Source: JAXGZG01 sp040771825 (lineage in GTDB: Bacteria; Bacillota; Sulfobacillia; Fermentithermobacillales; Fermentithermobacillaceae). From it: DNA of 64,000 nucleotides. Location of the stretch: contig JAXGZG010000002.1 in assembly GCA_040771825.1 (NCBI GenBank), positions 124,001 to 188,000 of the forward strand. Direction: 5' to 3'. A program made the translations under genes and the position numbers. Within the stretch, counting starts at the first letter, position 1. The number at the start of each line of letters is the position of its first letter. The notes under the pieces were generated by a model. It was not told the DNA's origin and searched no databases. It saw nothing but the letters and a program-made list of their open reading frames with translations. Shown here piece by piece: positions 26,615 through 33,876 of the stretch.

Positions 26615-27769
26615 TCACCTTGACATGATGAAGGTATTATGGCGATAACCCAGGTCCTCCCTTTCTTTAGCTATCATCTCGGCCATGAGCCATAGACCGG
26701 CCGCCACAAGGCTGTGCCCTCCCAAGACTACCGGGATTACGGCTTCATTAGCGCACCTGGTGAACTCCCTGGTCCAAGCATCTTCAATAAGTTCGTGGTG
26801 CCCTAGATCCGACTGAAACCGGTCCCAATCGGAAAGTTGCTTCCCCAGATGACTGAAAATCACCCTGGTGTCAATAAACGCCACGTCCGAAATCCTGCTC
26901 AAATACGTGAAAAACCTGTGTGGTCCCACATCCTCAAGGAAGAACCCGAGGAGAGACACAACTTCCCCCCGGTCTTCACGCCCTAAAGCCTTCATACCTC
27001 TTTCTTCGGAAAAAACCCGCATTCTGTGAACCATATTCGCGTTTATATACTGAATCACGGCCGGTCCCACACGCCCGATAACCGCCACTTCCCTTGAAGG
27101 TTGTCTCAGCACCGAGAAAGCGTGATCGATCTTGTGTCGAGGCCAATCGAGAGAGCCAAGAGTCTCCTTTGTCCTGGGGCCGCAATCGGGGTGCATGCCT
27201 AGAACCAGAATGTCTGTGGGAGTATCCAGGTCAAAGTTCACACGGCCTGAGTTGGGGACTAAAAGACGCCTCATGCCGATGTCCCGCAAGAGGTTACCCA
27301 AGGGGTTGTCCTTATCGGGAAGCTCTATTTCGTCAATGGCCCTAGCCGGCGAAAACGCTACCAAATCGGCCGACTGCACGTTGTTCATGATCACGAGATT
27401 GCGCTCCCGTTTGAGCGCAACGGCGATGTCGCCGAACTCCTGGGCCGAGAGCAAAGGGGCGGCAGCGCCTCCCATGTAGATGACGTTTTCCAGCCCTCGC
27501 TTGACGATAACCTCTCTAAGCCGCCGACCAAAGTGAAACTTCGGGGCCCCGGGAGCCTCGTAGTCAACAATAACGCCCATGGCCGCCGCCTCATGGGCCA
27601 AGTCAGGATAGTTGGTCGCCAGGATGACTTCCTCAATGGACTGAACTCTCTTGAGTTTGTCCAAGGTGTCCATAACCACGGAATGCCTGACCCCGATCAT
27701 TACCTCATCTAGGGAGGTCTTGGCTTGTCCACCTTCAAATACGACTGCAGTAACCTTTGGTTGAAACAT
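26615..27769 (-). CDS. Nucleotidyltransferase-fold protein of unknown function
   Basis: 384 aa. The N-terminal 200 residues resemble a GT-A nucleotidyltransferase (MobA/CofC type): a start strand VTAVVFEGG, then VVMDTLDKLKRVQSIEEVILATN and YMGGAAAPLLS. The classic GGxSxRMG loop is not present. The C-terminal 180 residues (LLGFFLEDVGPHRFFTYLSRI, HHELIEDAWTREF, VLGGHSLVAAGLWLMAEM) match nothing I recognise. It starts 12 bases after hpf and probably shares its transcript. Substrate unknown. Confidence 0.55.
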   Translation of the reverse strand: MFQPKVTAVVFEGGQAKTSLDEVMIGVRHSVVMDTLDKLKRVQSIEEVILATNYPDLAHEAAAMGVIVDYEAPGAPKFHFGRRLREVIVKRGLENVIYMGGAAAPLLSAQEFGDIAVALKRERNLVIMNNVQSADLVAFSPARAIDEIELPDKDNPLGNLLRDIGMRRLLVPNSGRVNFDLDTPTDILVLGMHPDCGPRTKETLGSLDWPRHKIDHAFSVLRQPSREVAVIGRVGPAVIQYINANMVHRMRVFSEERGMKALGREDRGEVVSLLGFFLEDVGPHRFFTYLSRISDVAFIDTRVIFSHLGKQLSDWDRFQSDLGHHELIEDAWTREFTRCANEAVIPVVLGGHSLVAAGLWLMAEMIAKEREDLGYRHNTFIMSR

Positions 27770-27781
27770 ATTTTGTGGCCC

Positions 27782-28297
27782 TTAGCCCTCGGGCTCGATA
27801 AGGCCGTAATCCCCGTCCTTTCTTCTGTAGACGACGTTTACGGACCCTGTCTCTGCGTTCTGAAACACGAAGAAATCGTGTCCCAAGAGTTCCATCTGCA
27901 TGGTAGCCTCTTCAGGCGGCATGGGCTTAATAGCGAACCTCTTTACCCGGACAATGCGGCCGGTCTCCTGGCCGTAGCTGTGGTTGGGAAGTGGCAACTC
28001 GGCCTTATCTCGCTTCAGAATCTTTGTGCGGTACTTCTCGATCTGCTTCTCCAGTTTCTCCATAACAAGATCCACCACAGAGAAAGCGTCACGAGCCGAC
28101 TCTTCGGCCCTAAGCAGGTAGCCGTTTAGAGTCACTGTCACTTCCAACACATGGTTATCTCTTTCAGTAGAGAAGGTCGCCTGACAGGAAAGAGCTGACT
28201 GCCGGAGGTATTTGTCTATCTTGCTGAGTTTTTTCTCGGCATAGGTCTTGAGAGCCGGGCTCACATCGATGTTCTTGCCCCTAACGAGGATCTCCAC
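27782..28297 (-). CDS. hpf: Ribosome hibernation promoting factor, long form
   Basis: 171 aa from the GTG at 28297. The N-terminal S30AE domain (1-100, VEILVRGKNIDVSPALKTYAEKKL) binds the 30S decoding region. The C-terminal domain (about 112-171, FAIKPMPPEEATMQMELLGHDFFVF) dimerises to form 100S ribosomes. I prefer GTG 28297 because the run GGGGGG just upstream serves as its ribosome binding site; the ATG at 28312 overlaps that run. A sigma-H-like promoter lies 33 bases upstream, fitting stationary-phase control as for B. subtilis yvyD. Confidence 0.94.
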   Translation of the reverse strand: MEILVRGKNIDVSPALKTYAEKKLSKIDKYLRQSALSCQATFSTERDNHVLEVTVTLNGYLLRAEESARDAFSVVDLVMEKLEKQIEKYRTKILKRDKAELPLPNHSYGQETGRIVRVKRFAIKPMPPEEATMQMELLGHDFFVFQNAETGSVNVVYRRKDGDYGLIEPEG

Positions 28298-28329
28298 TGC
28301 TATACCCCCCACTACCCGTTTAGCTTATA

Positions 28330-28358
28330 TTATTCCCGCAACATGAACTAAATCCTTC
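28330..28358 (-). promoter_or_regulatory. sigma-H-type promoter of hpf
   Basis: On the minus strand: GAAGGATTT (28358-28350) fits the sigma-H -35 pattern RNAGGAWWW exactly. After 11 bases, CGGGAATAA (28338-28330) fits RNNGAATWW except the first base. The B. subtilis homologue is sigma-H and sigma-B dependent. An overlapping sigma-A -10 (TAATAT) is possible. Confidence 0.5.
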
Positions 28359-28482
28359 CAGACGCACACCAATTGACGGTCCTCACGACGATTCGACAGT
28401 GGGATCCCTTTCTCAAGTTGTCTTTCGACCGATTATGACAATCCACAACCATATCCCCAGGCCCAAATCGTGTTCTAACTGC

Positions 28483-28512
28483 TTATCAACAGAGTTATCC
28501 ACAGTATCCACA
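28483..28512 (+). promoter_or_regulatory. three tandem DnaA-box-like sites
   Basis: TTATCAACA (28483), TTATCCACA (28495, exact consensus) and GTATCCACA (28504), all in one orientation within 30 bases. They end 21 bases upstream of the -35 box of the cold-shock gene. A weaker CAATCCACA lies at 28439. They may be sites for replication-linked control by DnaA. The 325-base gap between hpf and csp holds these sites and the two divergent promoters. Confidence 0.5.
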
Positions 28513-28533
28513 GGATACGCGAAGAAATGTCTG

Positions 28534-28562
28534 TTGACTGGCTGTTTGGGGCATGCTATAGT
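28534..28562 (+). promoter_or_regulatory. sigma-A promoter of the cold-shock gene
   Basis: TTGACT (28534-28539), 17 bp, TATAGT (28557-28562). The transcript would begin near 28569 and carry a leader of about 70 bases, typical for cold-shock genes. Confidence 0.78.
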
Positions 28563-28637
28563 TCGGAACGAGCGCAAAGCTCCAGGAGACGACGTGGCCG
28601 GGACCCGTTGTCAAGGAATTAGGAGGAATGTCCCGAA

Positions 28638-28838
28638 ATGCAAGGTAAAGTAAAATGGTTCAACGCAGAAAAAGGCTATGGGTTCATTGAGCGCGATGAC
28701 GGACCGGACGTCTTCGTGCACTACACCGCTATTCAGACTGAGGGATTTCGCACACTCAACCAAGGTGACCTCGTCGAGTTCGACATCGTAGACGGTCCCA
28801 AGGGGCTGCAAGCAGCCAACGTGGCTATAGTCTCCTAA
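28638..28838 (+). CDS. Cold-shock protein, CspA family
   Basis: 66-aa single-domain nucleic-acid-binding protein. RNP1 (KGYGFIERD) and RNP2 (VFVHYTAI) are both present. It acts as an RNA chaperone that keeps mRNA unfolded. AGGAGG lies 11 bases before the ATG. A promoter and a terminator bracket it as a monocistronic unit on the + strand among minus-strand genes. Confidence 0.96.
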   Translation: MQGKVKWFNAEKGYGFIERDDGPDVFVHYTAIQTEGFRTLNQGDLVEFDIVDGPKGLQAANVAIVS

Positions 28839-28853
28839 TGAAAATGGCGAGAG

Positions 28854-28882
28854 AAAGCCCCGGCGTGATGCCGGGGCTTTTT
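28854..28882 (+). terminator. intrinsic terminator of the cold-shock gene
   Basis: Perfect 11-bp stem AAAGCCCCGGC / GCCGGGGCTTT with a 5-base loop, running into a T tract at 28878-28882. It begins 15 bases after the stop codon. Confidence 0.92.
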
Positions 28883-28904
28883 GGTTTCCTGGGAACCTTA
28901 CTCT

Positions 28905-29201
28905 TCACCTGATTCTGTCCGCAAATAGCCTGCCTAGCATCTTGTCAGCAACTTCCTTGGGGTCAACAACGTACTTGCCCTTGAGAACCTTGTCCTGACA
29001 GTCTTGGATCCTATCGGCGCGAATATCGGGAATCTCCCGCACTATATTGCGAACGTGCTCGAGGACAGCTTGGTTGAGTGGGAGGTCCACCTCGTATCTT
29101 GCAGATTCCTTAATGGTTCCCAACCATTTCTCGGCATGGTTGGCTTTCTGAGTTCGGTAGATTTCGACTGTTTTTGCGATTTGAGCCCGAGAGATCATCA
29201 C
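28905..29201 (-). CDS. flgM: Anti-sigma-28 factor FlgM
   Basis: 98-aa small basic/acidic protein matching FlgM. The conserved C-terminal half reads IPDIRADRIQDCQDKVLKGKYVVDPKEVADKML, equivalent to the sigma-28-binding helices. FlgM holds the flagellar sigma factor inactive until the hook is complete. Its place after comF matches the comFC-flgM region of B. subtilis. No other flagellar genes are in the window. A good sigma-D promoter was not found upstream. N-terminal start could also be the second Met. Confidence 0.82.
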   Translation of the reverse strand: MMISRAQIAKTVEIYRTQKANHAEKWLGTIKESARYEVDLPLNQAVLEHVRNIVREIPDIRADRIQDCQDKVLKGKYVVDPKEVADKMLGRLFADRIR

Positions 29202-29310
29202 CGTCCATCACCCTTTGAGAAATATGTGCCACCCATCACTGTAATCGGAAAGTGCCTCAATAGCGTTAGTTTACCTCCGACAGACTGGGAAGAGAGACCC
29301 AAAACTGTGC

Positions 29311-30081
29311 CTACTCACGAGACGTCCTTGCCACGGTCCCTCCGTACACCACAAGCGCCCCCGCTCCTTTTAGAGCGCGGGCCGCCTCGTCTAACGTAGC
29401 GCCGGTGGTCATAACATCGTCCACAACGAGGACCCTCAAGCCGGTAAGTTCGGCCCTTGTTTCGGCCGCCATGGTTCCCCGGAGATTCCCCCGCCTATCG
29501 CTCCTGCCAAGCCACGCTTGGTGTTCACGCCGCTTCGCCCGGAACAAGACGTCCCCCATAGGAACCCCAAGGCGCTTGGAAACCTCCCAGGCCAAGTCCC
29601 GGGCCTGGTTAAACCCCCGCTGGTTAAGGCTTCCGGGGTCTATGGGAACCGGCACCACCAAATCCAAGGGCAAGAACGCTCGGGCGGACTCTGCCAAAAG
29701 ATGGCCTAAAGGGCCCGAAAGCCACCTCTCGCCTCCATACTTGAGGCGCCGGACGCATCGACTAAGGTTTCCCCGGTATATGCCTGCTGACCTCTGGGCA
29801 TCGAAGAAGCCCATGCTAGAGCGACAGTCTACGCAAATGCGCAGGGACCCTATGATGGGAATGCCGCATACAGCGCAAATTCTCTGCATAGAGACCCGGA
29901 GGCCATCAAGACACTGGCGGCAAATCCCCATGTTCTGCGAAGATGGGCCGTGAGCATTTGCTGCCATTGGACAGGGAGCAGACAGGTCCGATCCACACAG
30001 CGCGCAGGTCTGGGGGACTCCAAACACCAGGTTTGAAATCCAGTCGGAGATGTTGAACGCCATCTCTCGGTATTTCGTCAT
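29311..30081 (-). CDS. comF: ComF family phosphoribosyltransferase-like protein
   Basis: 256 aa. The N-terminal zinc-finger region has four CxxC or CxC pairs (CALC, CRQC, CAVC, CVDC; about 26-90). A C-terminal phosphoribosyltransferase-type fold carries the PRPP motif VLVVDDVMTTGATLDEA near 222-238. ComFC takes part in DNA uptake during transformation. The stop of the upstream GGDEF gene overlaps its start by 4 bases, so both are in one transcript, followed by flgM 109 bases on. Confidence 0.9.
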   Translation of the reverse strand: MTKYREMAFNISDWISNLVFGVPQTCALCGSDLSAPCPMAANAHGPSSQNMGICRQCLDGLRVSMQRICAVCGIPIIGSLRICVDCRSSMGFFDAQRSAGIYRGNLSRCVRRLKYGGERWLSGPLGHLLAESARAFLPLDLVVPVPIDPGSLNQRGFNQARDLAWEVSKRLGVPMGDVLFRAKRREHQAWLGRSDRRGNLRGTMAAETRAELTGLRVLVVDDVMTTGATLDEAARALKGAGALVVYGGTVARTSRE

Positions 30082-31262
30082 TTTATGTTCTTGTTTAGGT
30101 ACAACTCGTCGTCCGCCCGCTTTACGATGGTTGCGGCATCATGGCCGTCTTCTGGGAAAGTCGCCACTCCATAGCTGGCCCTGAGAGCAAGAGGCAGTTC
30201 TCCCACGGTTTTGGACTTGACTTTGACCCCCAAAAGGCTGGCGCTTATCCTTTTTACCACCCCGTAAGCTTCGGCTTTGGAAGCCCCCGGCAAGATCACC
30301 GTGAACTCATCTCCTCCCGGCCTCGAAATGCTGTCTTTCTCGCGGCACGAAGAGCGAAGCACATCAGCCACTAGTTTGAGAGTATCGTCACCCGACTGAT
30401 GCCCGTAGGTGTTGTTTATTTCCCGAAACCCGTCAAGGTCCACGTATATGAGGCTGACGACGCCCTGGGTTTTGGCTGCCCCCTGCAGAGCATCCTCCAA
30501 AGCGGTCTGAAATTGTCCGTAGTTATAGAGGCCGGTTAGGGGATCGGTAGCCGCCAGAGCCTTGGCCCTCTCATACTCCCGCTCATTGCTCACAGCTTTG
30601 TGCCCGGATTTGCTAATGAGGACCGCAGTGACAGAGACGATGGCGCACGACACATAAAACAGCGGCTCCCCGGCTATTTGGTGGGTGTTGGCCATGAGGG
30701 CACCGAAAGCCGATGAGTATCCTGTGTGGATGAAATAATGACTGAGGTTGTGCATCTTCTCGTGAAGAGTACTGTTGGTTGGACTTAGAATCCCGTAGAT
30801 CCCCGAAAGCGCGGCGCTTATCCCAAAATAGACCGAGGCGAAGGTCACAAGGCTTAGGACAGCCTGAGGTCCGTCAAAAGGCCCCGCTAGACCTCTCCCT
30901 GCATAGCAGCCAAGGGCGGTGGAAATGACCATAGAGCCCATTGTGTAAAACGATGAAAGCCAGCGCCTGCGTCTGACCACCCAGCCCACCATCACGGCAA
31001 GATTGAGCAATATGGCACCCTCCGTGCCTATGAGCAGCAAAGCCGCAACTACAGGAGCAAGGCCGAAACTCCCGCTGTAACCATCCTTTAGCGGGGTCCG
31101 ATAGATGTCGGTCACCACAAAAGTGACCAGTAAGGCCAGATACTGAGGTCGCAGCATTGGGAGGATTCCGCCTTGGCCCCGACTTATGGCCAGAACGCAC
31201 AATCCCGCGCCCAAGATGCCTACAACCCACAAGTATGACTTTTCACGTTGTCTTGCCATCAA
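30078..31262 (-). CDS. Membrane diguanylate cyclase (GGDEF)
   Basis: 394 aa. Residues 1-220 hold about six transmembrane segments. The GGDEF domain covers about 230-394, with the catalytic GGDEF intact at 316-320 and an inhibitory I-site RxxD at 307-310, placed five residues before it. It should make cyclic di-GMP from two GTP and be subject to product inhibition. It is translationally coupled to comF. The membrane part may be a sensor; its signal is unknown. Confidence 0.9.
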   Translation of the reverse strand: MMARQREKSYLWVVGILGAGLCVLAISRGQGGILPMLRPQYLALLVTFVVTDIYRTPLKDGYSGSFGLAPVVAALLLIGTEGAILLNLAVMVGWVVRRRRWLSSFYTMGSMVISTALGCYAGRGLAGPFDGPQAVLSLVTFASVYFGISAALSGIYGILSPTNSTLHEKMHNLSHYFIHTGYSSAFGALMANTHQIAGEPLFYVSCAIVSVTAVLISKSGHKAVSNEREYERAKALAATDPLTGLYNYGQFQTALEDALQGAAKTQGVVSLIYVDLDGFREINNTYGHQSGDDTLKLVADVLRSSCREKDSISRPGGDEFTVILPGASKAEAYGVVKRISASLLGVKVKSKTVGELPLALRASYGVATFPEDGHDAATIVKRADDELYLNKNIK

Positions 31263-31299
31263 GACTACTCCTTGACATCGAGCGCGTGAATACTCTTCT

Positions 31300-31632
31300 T
31301 TACAGGTTTAGGATCAAGTGCGGCGCGCTCTTTGACATTCTGTCTATGACTAATCCGTCTCTCACCAAAAGTCCCAGCAGATGCCAGGCGTCTTCCATAG
31401 GGCTTTCCAGCAAAACGTATATAAGAAGATGGGAACACGACATCAAGCCCACCCTGAGCCACATGAGCCGCACGGCCCCTTCCATGAGGTCCGGATGGTC
31501 CCTGACCACAATCAAAGCCCGAAACGGCACATCACCGAACAGGCACTGTGATCTGATCAACTCTCGGGTGATTTCCAGGATACACAAAGCGCTGAGCATA
31601 AGCAAGAGAACTTTCCTGGGGTCAATCAACAT
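31300..31632 (-). CDS. Small hydrophobic protein of unknown function
   Basis: 110 aa, starting ATG 4 bases after GGGGAGGG. Residues 6-24 and about 68-80 are hydrophobic (VLLLMLSALCILEI, SCSHLLIYVLL), with a central basic region (RELIRSQ, RALIVVRDHPD). No family recognised. It lies between metK and the GGDEF gene. A stem in the preceding gap would occlude its ribosome binding site. It could be membrane associated and linked to the GGDEF protein; that is inference from position only. Confidence 0.6.
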   Translation of the reverse strand: MLIDPRKVLLLMLSALCILEITRELIRSQCLFGDVPFRALIVVRDHPDLMEGAVRLMWLRVGLMSCSHLLIYVLLESPMEDAWHLLGLLVRDGLVIDRMSKSAPHLILNL

Positions 31633-31635
31633 GAT

Positions 31636-31665
31636 CCCTCCCCGCCATCATATGTGGGGGGAGGG
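31636..31665 (-). promoter_or_regulatory. hairpin enclosing a ribosome binding site
   Basis: 8-bp stem CCCTCCCC (31636-31643) / GGGGAGGG (31658-31665) with a 14-base loop in the metK-to-110-aa-gene gap. On the minus strand the 3' arm is GGGGAGGG, the ribosome binding site of the 110-aa gene. There is no T tract, so it is more likely to modulate translation or protect the metK 3' end than to terminate. Confidence 0.5.
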
Positions 31666-31675
31666 AAGGTGGACG

Positions 31676-32863
31676 CTATACGTACTTCTTGAGGTCGTTT
31701 GTGAGATCCAGATGCTCCCAAGGAAGATCAAGATCGTCGCGACCAAAGTGGCCATAGGTCGAGACTTGAGAGTATATGGGGCGGCGCAGGTCGAATCTGT
31801 CGATTATGGCGGCGGGCCGGAAGTCGAAGGCCCGGATGACCGCTTCCTCCACGGCGCTCTCAGGGACCTTAGAGGTGCCCTTGGTATCCACAGTGACAGA
31901 CACCGGCTTGGCCACTCCGATAACGTAAGCCACCTGAATTTCGCACTCCTTGCAAAGTCCTGCCGCCACCACGTTTTTGGCGACGTATCTGGCAGCGTAG
32001 CTTGCTGAACGGTCGACTTTGGTGGGGTCTTTGCCCGAGAAAGCGCCTCCACCGTGACGAGCAAACCCGCCGTAGGTATCGGAGATGAGCTTTCTTCCTG
32101 TGACTCCGCTGTCGCCCTGCGGGCCGCCGATAACAAAACGGCCGGTGGCATTCACCAGGATCCTTGTGTCGCTGTCCATCATACCTGCAGGAATTGACTC
32201 GTTGATTACCTCTCTGATGATGTCTTGGCGGATCTTGTCCAGCCCCACATCGGCAGCATGCTGGGCTGACACTACCACGGTATGGACCCGGCGGGGGACC
32301 CCATCACCGTACTCAAGGGTAACCTGCGTCTTGCCATCAGGGCGAAGGTAAGGGATTATGCCTTCCCTCCTTACCCACGCCAGCTGTCGGGCCAGACGGT
32401 TGGCCATATCAATCCCCATGGGCATGAATGTGGGTGTCTCATCGCAGGCATAGCCAAACATGATGCCTTGATCGCCCGCTCCGATGGTGTCCGCCATCTC
32501 ACCCTGTTTCGACTCTAAAGACAGGTTCACTCCCAAAGCGATGTCAGGAGACTGCTCCTCTATGGCCGTCAGGACGGCACATGTGTCGGCGTCAAACCCG
32601 TATTTGGCTCTAGTATACCCGATCCTGCGAAGGGTCTCTCTAACAGTAAACGGCATATCCACATAGCAGTCCGTGGATATCTCTCCAGCAACCAAGACGA
32701 ATCCCGTCTTGACCACGCACTCGCAGGCGACCCGGGCCAGTTTATCTTTTGATAAGATGGCGTCTAGGATGGAGTCAACGATCTGGTCGGCTACCTTATC
32801 GGGATGACCCTCGGTGACAGACTCAGAGGTAAACAGCTTCCTGCCCATTCCTATGGTTGGCAT
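31676..32863 (-). CDS. metK: S-adenosylmethionine synthase
   Basis: 395-aa enzyme making S-adenosylmethionine from methionine and ATP. The N-terminal FTSESVTEGHPDKVADQ, the central GAGDQGIMFGYA and GGGAFSGKDPTKVDRS are all intact. AGGAGG precedes the ATG by 6 bases. A sigma-A promoter overlaps the fabZ stop. The short leader (about 25 bases) leaves no room for a SAM riboswitch. Confidence 0.98.
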   Translation of the reverse strand: MPTIGMGRKLFTSESVTEGHPDKVADQIVDSILDAILSKDKLARVACECVVKTGFVLVAGEISTDCYVDMPFTVRETLRRIGYTRAKYGFDADTCAVLTAIEEQSPDIALGVNLSLESKQGEMADTIGAGDQGIMFGYACDETPTFMPMGIDMANRLARQLAWVRREGIIPYLRPDGKTQVTLEYGDGVPRRVHTVVVSAQHAADVGLDKIRQDIIREVINESIPAGMMDSDTRILVNATGRFVIGGPQGDSGVTGRKLISDTYGGFARHGGGAFSGKDPTKVDRSASYAARYVAKNVVAAGLCKECEIQVAYVIGVAKPVSVTVDTKGTSKVPESAVEEAVIRAFDFRPAAIIDRFDLRRPIYSQVSTYGHFGRDDLDLPWEHLDLTNDLKKYV

Positions 32864-32894
32864 ATGTGAACCTCCTCAGGGACAATGCCCTTGC

Positions 32895-32923
32895 ATGGTA
32901 ACATCGCGAAATATGGGTGTCAA
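32895..32923 (-). promoter_or_regulatory. sigma-A promoter of metK
   Basis: On the minus strand: perfect TTGACA (32923-32918), 17 bp, TACCAT (32900-32895). The -35 box overlaps the last codons of fabZ. Confidence 0.65.
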
Positions 32924-33402
32924 TTTGGCACAGCGAAGGCCACGGTAGCCCTGGCAGCTTCGGCGTCACCTACGTAGGCGACTCCCAAAGCCCGCCCGAT
33001 GCCCCGTTTCATGGGCCCCAACTCGGTCACGGCCCTCAATGTCTCGCCGGGCCTTACGGGACGCCTGAATCTTGCCGACTCGATTGCGGCTAGGTATGCT
33101 ATCTTGCCCCGCATCTCAGGCATGGACAAAACCGCCAACGCCCCGGACTGGGCGAGCATCTCCAGGATTATGACCCCCGGCATCACAGGCTCTTGAGGAA
33201 AGTGCCCCTGAAACATGGGTAGGTCAGGCGATACGTCAAATTCGGCCACGGCGCTTTTACCCGGTACCAGTGAGATAATTCTATCCACAAAAAGAAAGGG
33301 AGCCCTATGAGGCAAGATCGCCTCAACGGCCTTCCTCATCTCATCATTGCCCACTCTCTCATCCCCTAGTTCTGCTCTGGGAATGATTCGCCGCGCACCC
33401 AT
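32920..33402 (-). CDS. fabZ: 3-hydroxyacyl-ACP dehydratase FabZ
   Basis: Hotdog-fold dehydratase of type II fatty acid synthesis. Catalytic His lies in PHRAPFLFVDR and the catalytic Asp/Glu helix is PGVIILEMLAQ; GHFPQEPVMPG is intact. I give the ATG at 33402, which has GAAGG 7 bases upstream; a GTG at 33357 (giving about 145 aa, the usual length) is equally possible. The longest frame to 33438 lacks a ribosome binding site. Downstream is metK. Confidence 0.93.
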   Translation of the reverse strand: MGARRIIPRAELGDERVGNDEMRKAVEAILPHRAPFLFVDRIISLVPGKSAVAEFDVSPDLPMFQGHFPQEPVMPGVIILEMLAQSGALAVLSMPEMRGKIAYLAAIESARFRRPVRPGETLRAVTELGPMKRGIGRALGVAYVGDAEAARATVAFAVPN

Positions 33403-33482
33403 ACATAACCTTCGCCAAGGTGCGATGCTGTATCCCAAGGATTCTCTGGGGACGTAATGGGACCTTGCGGTTGCAATCTCAT

Positions 33483-33520
33483 GAGAAAAGACACTCCCCC
33501 CAAAGCATTGTCGGGGGGTG
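33483..33520 (-). terminator. probable terminator after spoIIID
   Basis: On the minus strand: CCCCCC, an 11-base loop, GGGGGG, then AGTGTCTTTTCT. The stem is short but all G-C and is followed by a T-rich stretch. It lies 27 bases past the spoIIID stop. Confidence 0.55.
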
Positions 33521-33546
33521 AGGTCCAGGCGCCAGGGGTCAACTAT

Positions 33547-33798
33547 CTAGTCTGGGGCTTGGTACTTCTTCTTGGTCGCCTCCCCTCCCCGGATGTGTCT
33601 TTCCGCTTTATTTAGATCGAGCACTTCGCGAACCAGTTTAGCAAGTTGCGGCCTGATTTTCGGCAGCCTGTCGGTCACGTCTTTATGGACGGTGCTTTTT
33701 GATACTCCAAAGGCACGCGCCGTATCACGGACCGTGGCATGGGTGCGTTCAATATACTCGCCCACGTCAACCGCGCGCTTCCAGATGACGTCGTTCAT
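33547..33798 (-). CDS. spoIIID: Sporulation transcriptional regulator SpoIIID
   Basis: 83-aa helix-turn-helix protein that tunes the sigma-E regulon in the mother cell. The HTH (TVRDTARAFGVSKSTVHKDV, about 22-41) and the basic tail are as expected for the family. GGGAGGGGG precedes the ATG. It sits beside the spoIIQ-like gene, as in many clostridia. A palindrome and a sigma-E-like promoter lie upstream. Confidence 0.95.
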   Translation of the reverse strand: MNDVIWKRAVDVGEYIERTHATVRDTARAFGVSKSTVHKDVTDRLPKIRPQLAKLVREVLDLNKAERHIRGGEATKKKYQAPD

Positions 33799-33828
33799 GG
33801 CCCGGCCCCCTCCCGGAAGTTACGCTAA

Positions 33829-33856
33829 TATATATGCCCACATGATCAGATCATGC
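33829..33856 (-). promoter_or_regulatory. sigma-E-like promoter and palindrome before spoIIID
   Basis: On the minus strand: GCATGAT (33856-33850), 13 bp, CATATATA (33836-33829), a partial match to the sigma-E pattern. The 15-bp palindrome CATGATC-A-GATCATG (33841-33855) overlaps the -35 and spacer, where a repressor could block it. The promoter assignment is tentative; the palindrome is certain. Confidence 0.35.
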
Positions 33857-33876
33857 TGGCTTGGGCGCAATCCCAG

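Noticed and set aside
28483..28512. Replication origin at the DnaA-like boxes
   Set aside because: No dnaA, dnaN or AT-rich unwinding region nearby and too few boxes; a regulatory role is more likely.
29202..29310. Possible sigma-D (flagellar) promoter before flgM
   Set aside because: A TAAA and a TCCGATTA are present but 20 bases apart, not the required 15 or so.
32864..32919. SAM riboswitch upstream of metK
   Set aside because: The leader is only about 25 bases long after a good promoter; no aptamer could fit.
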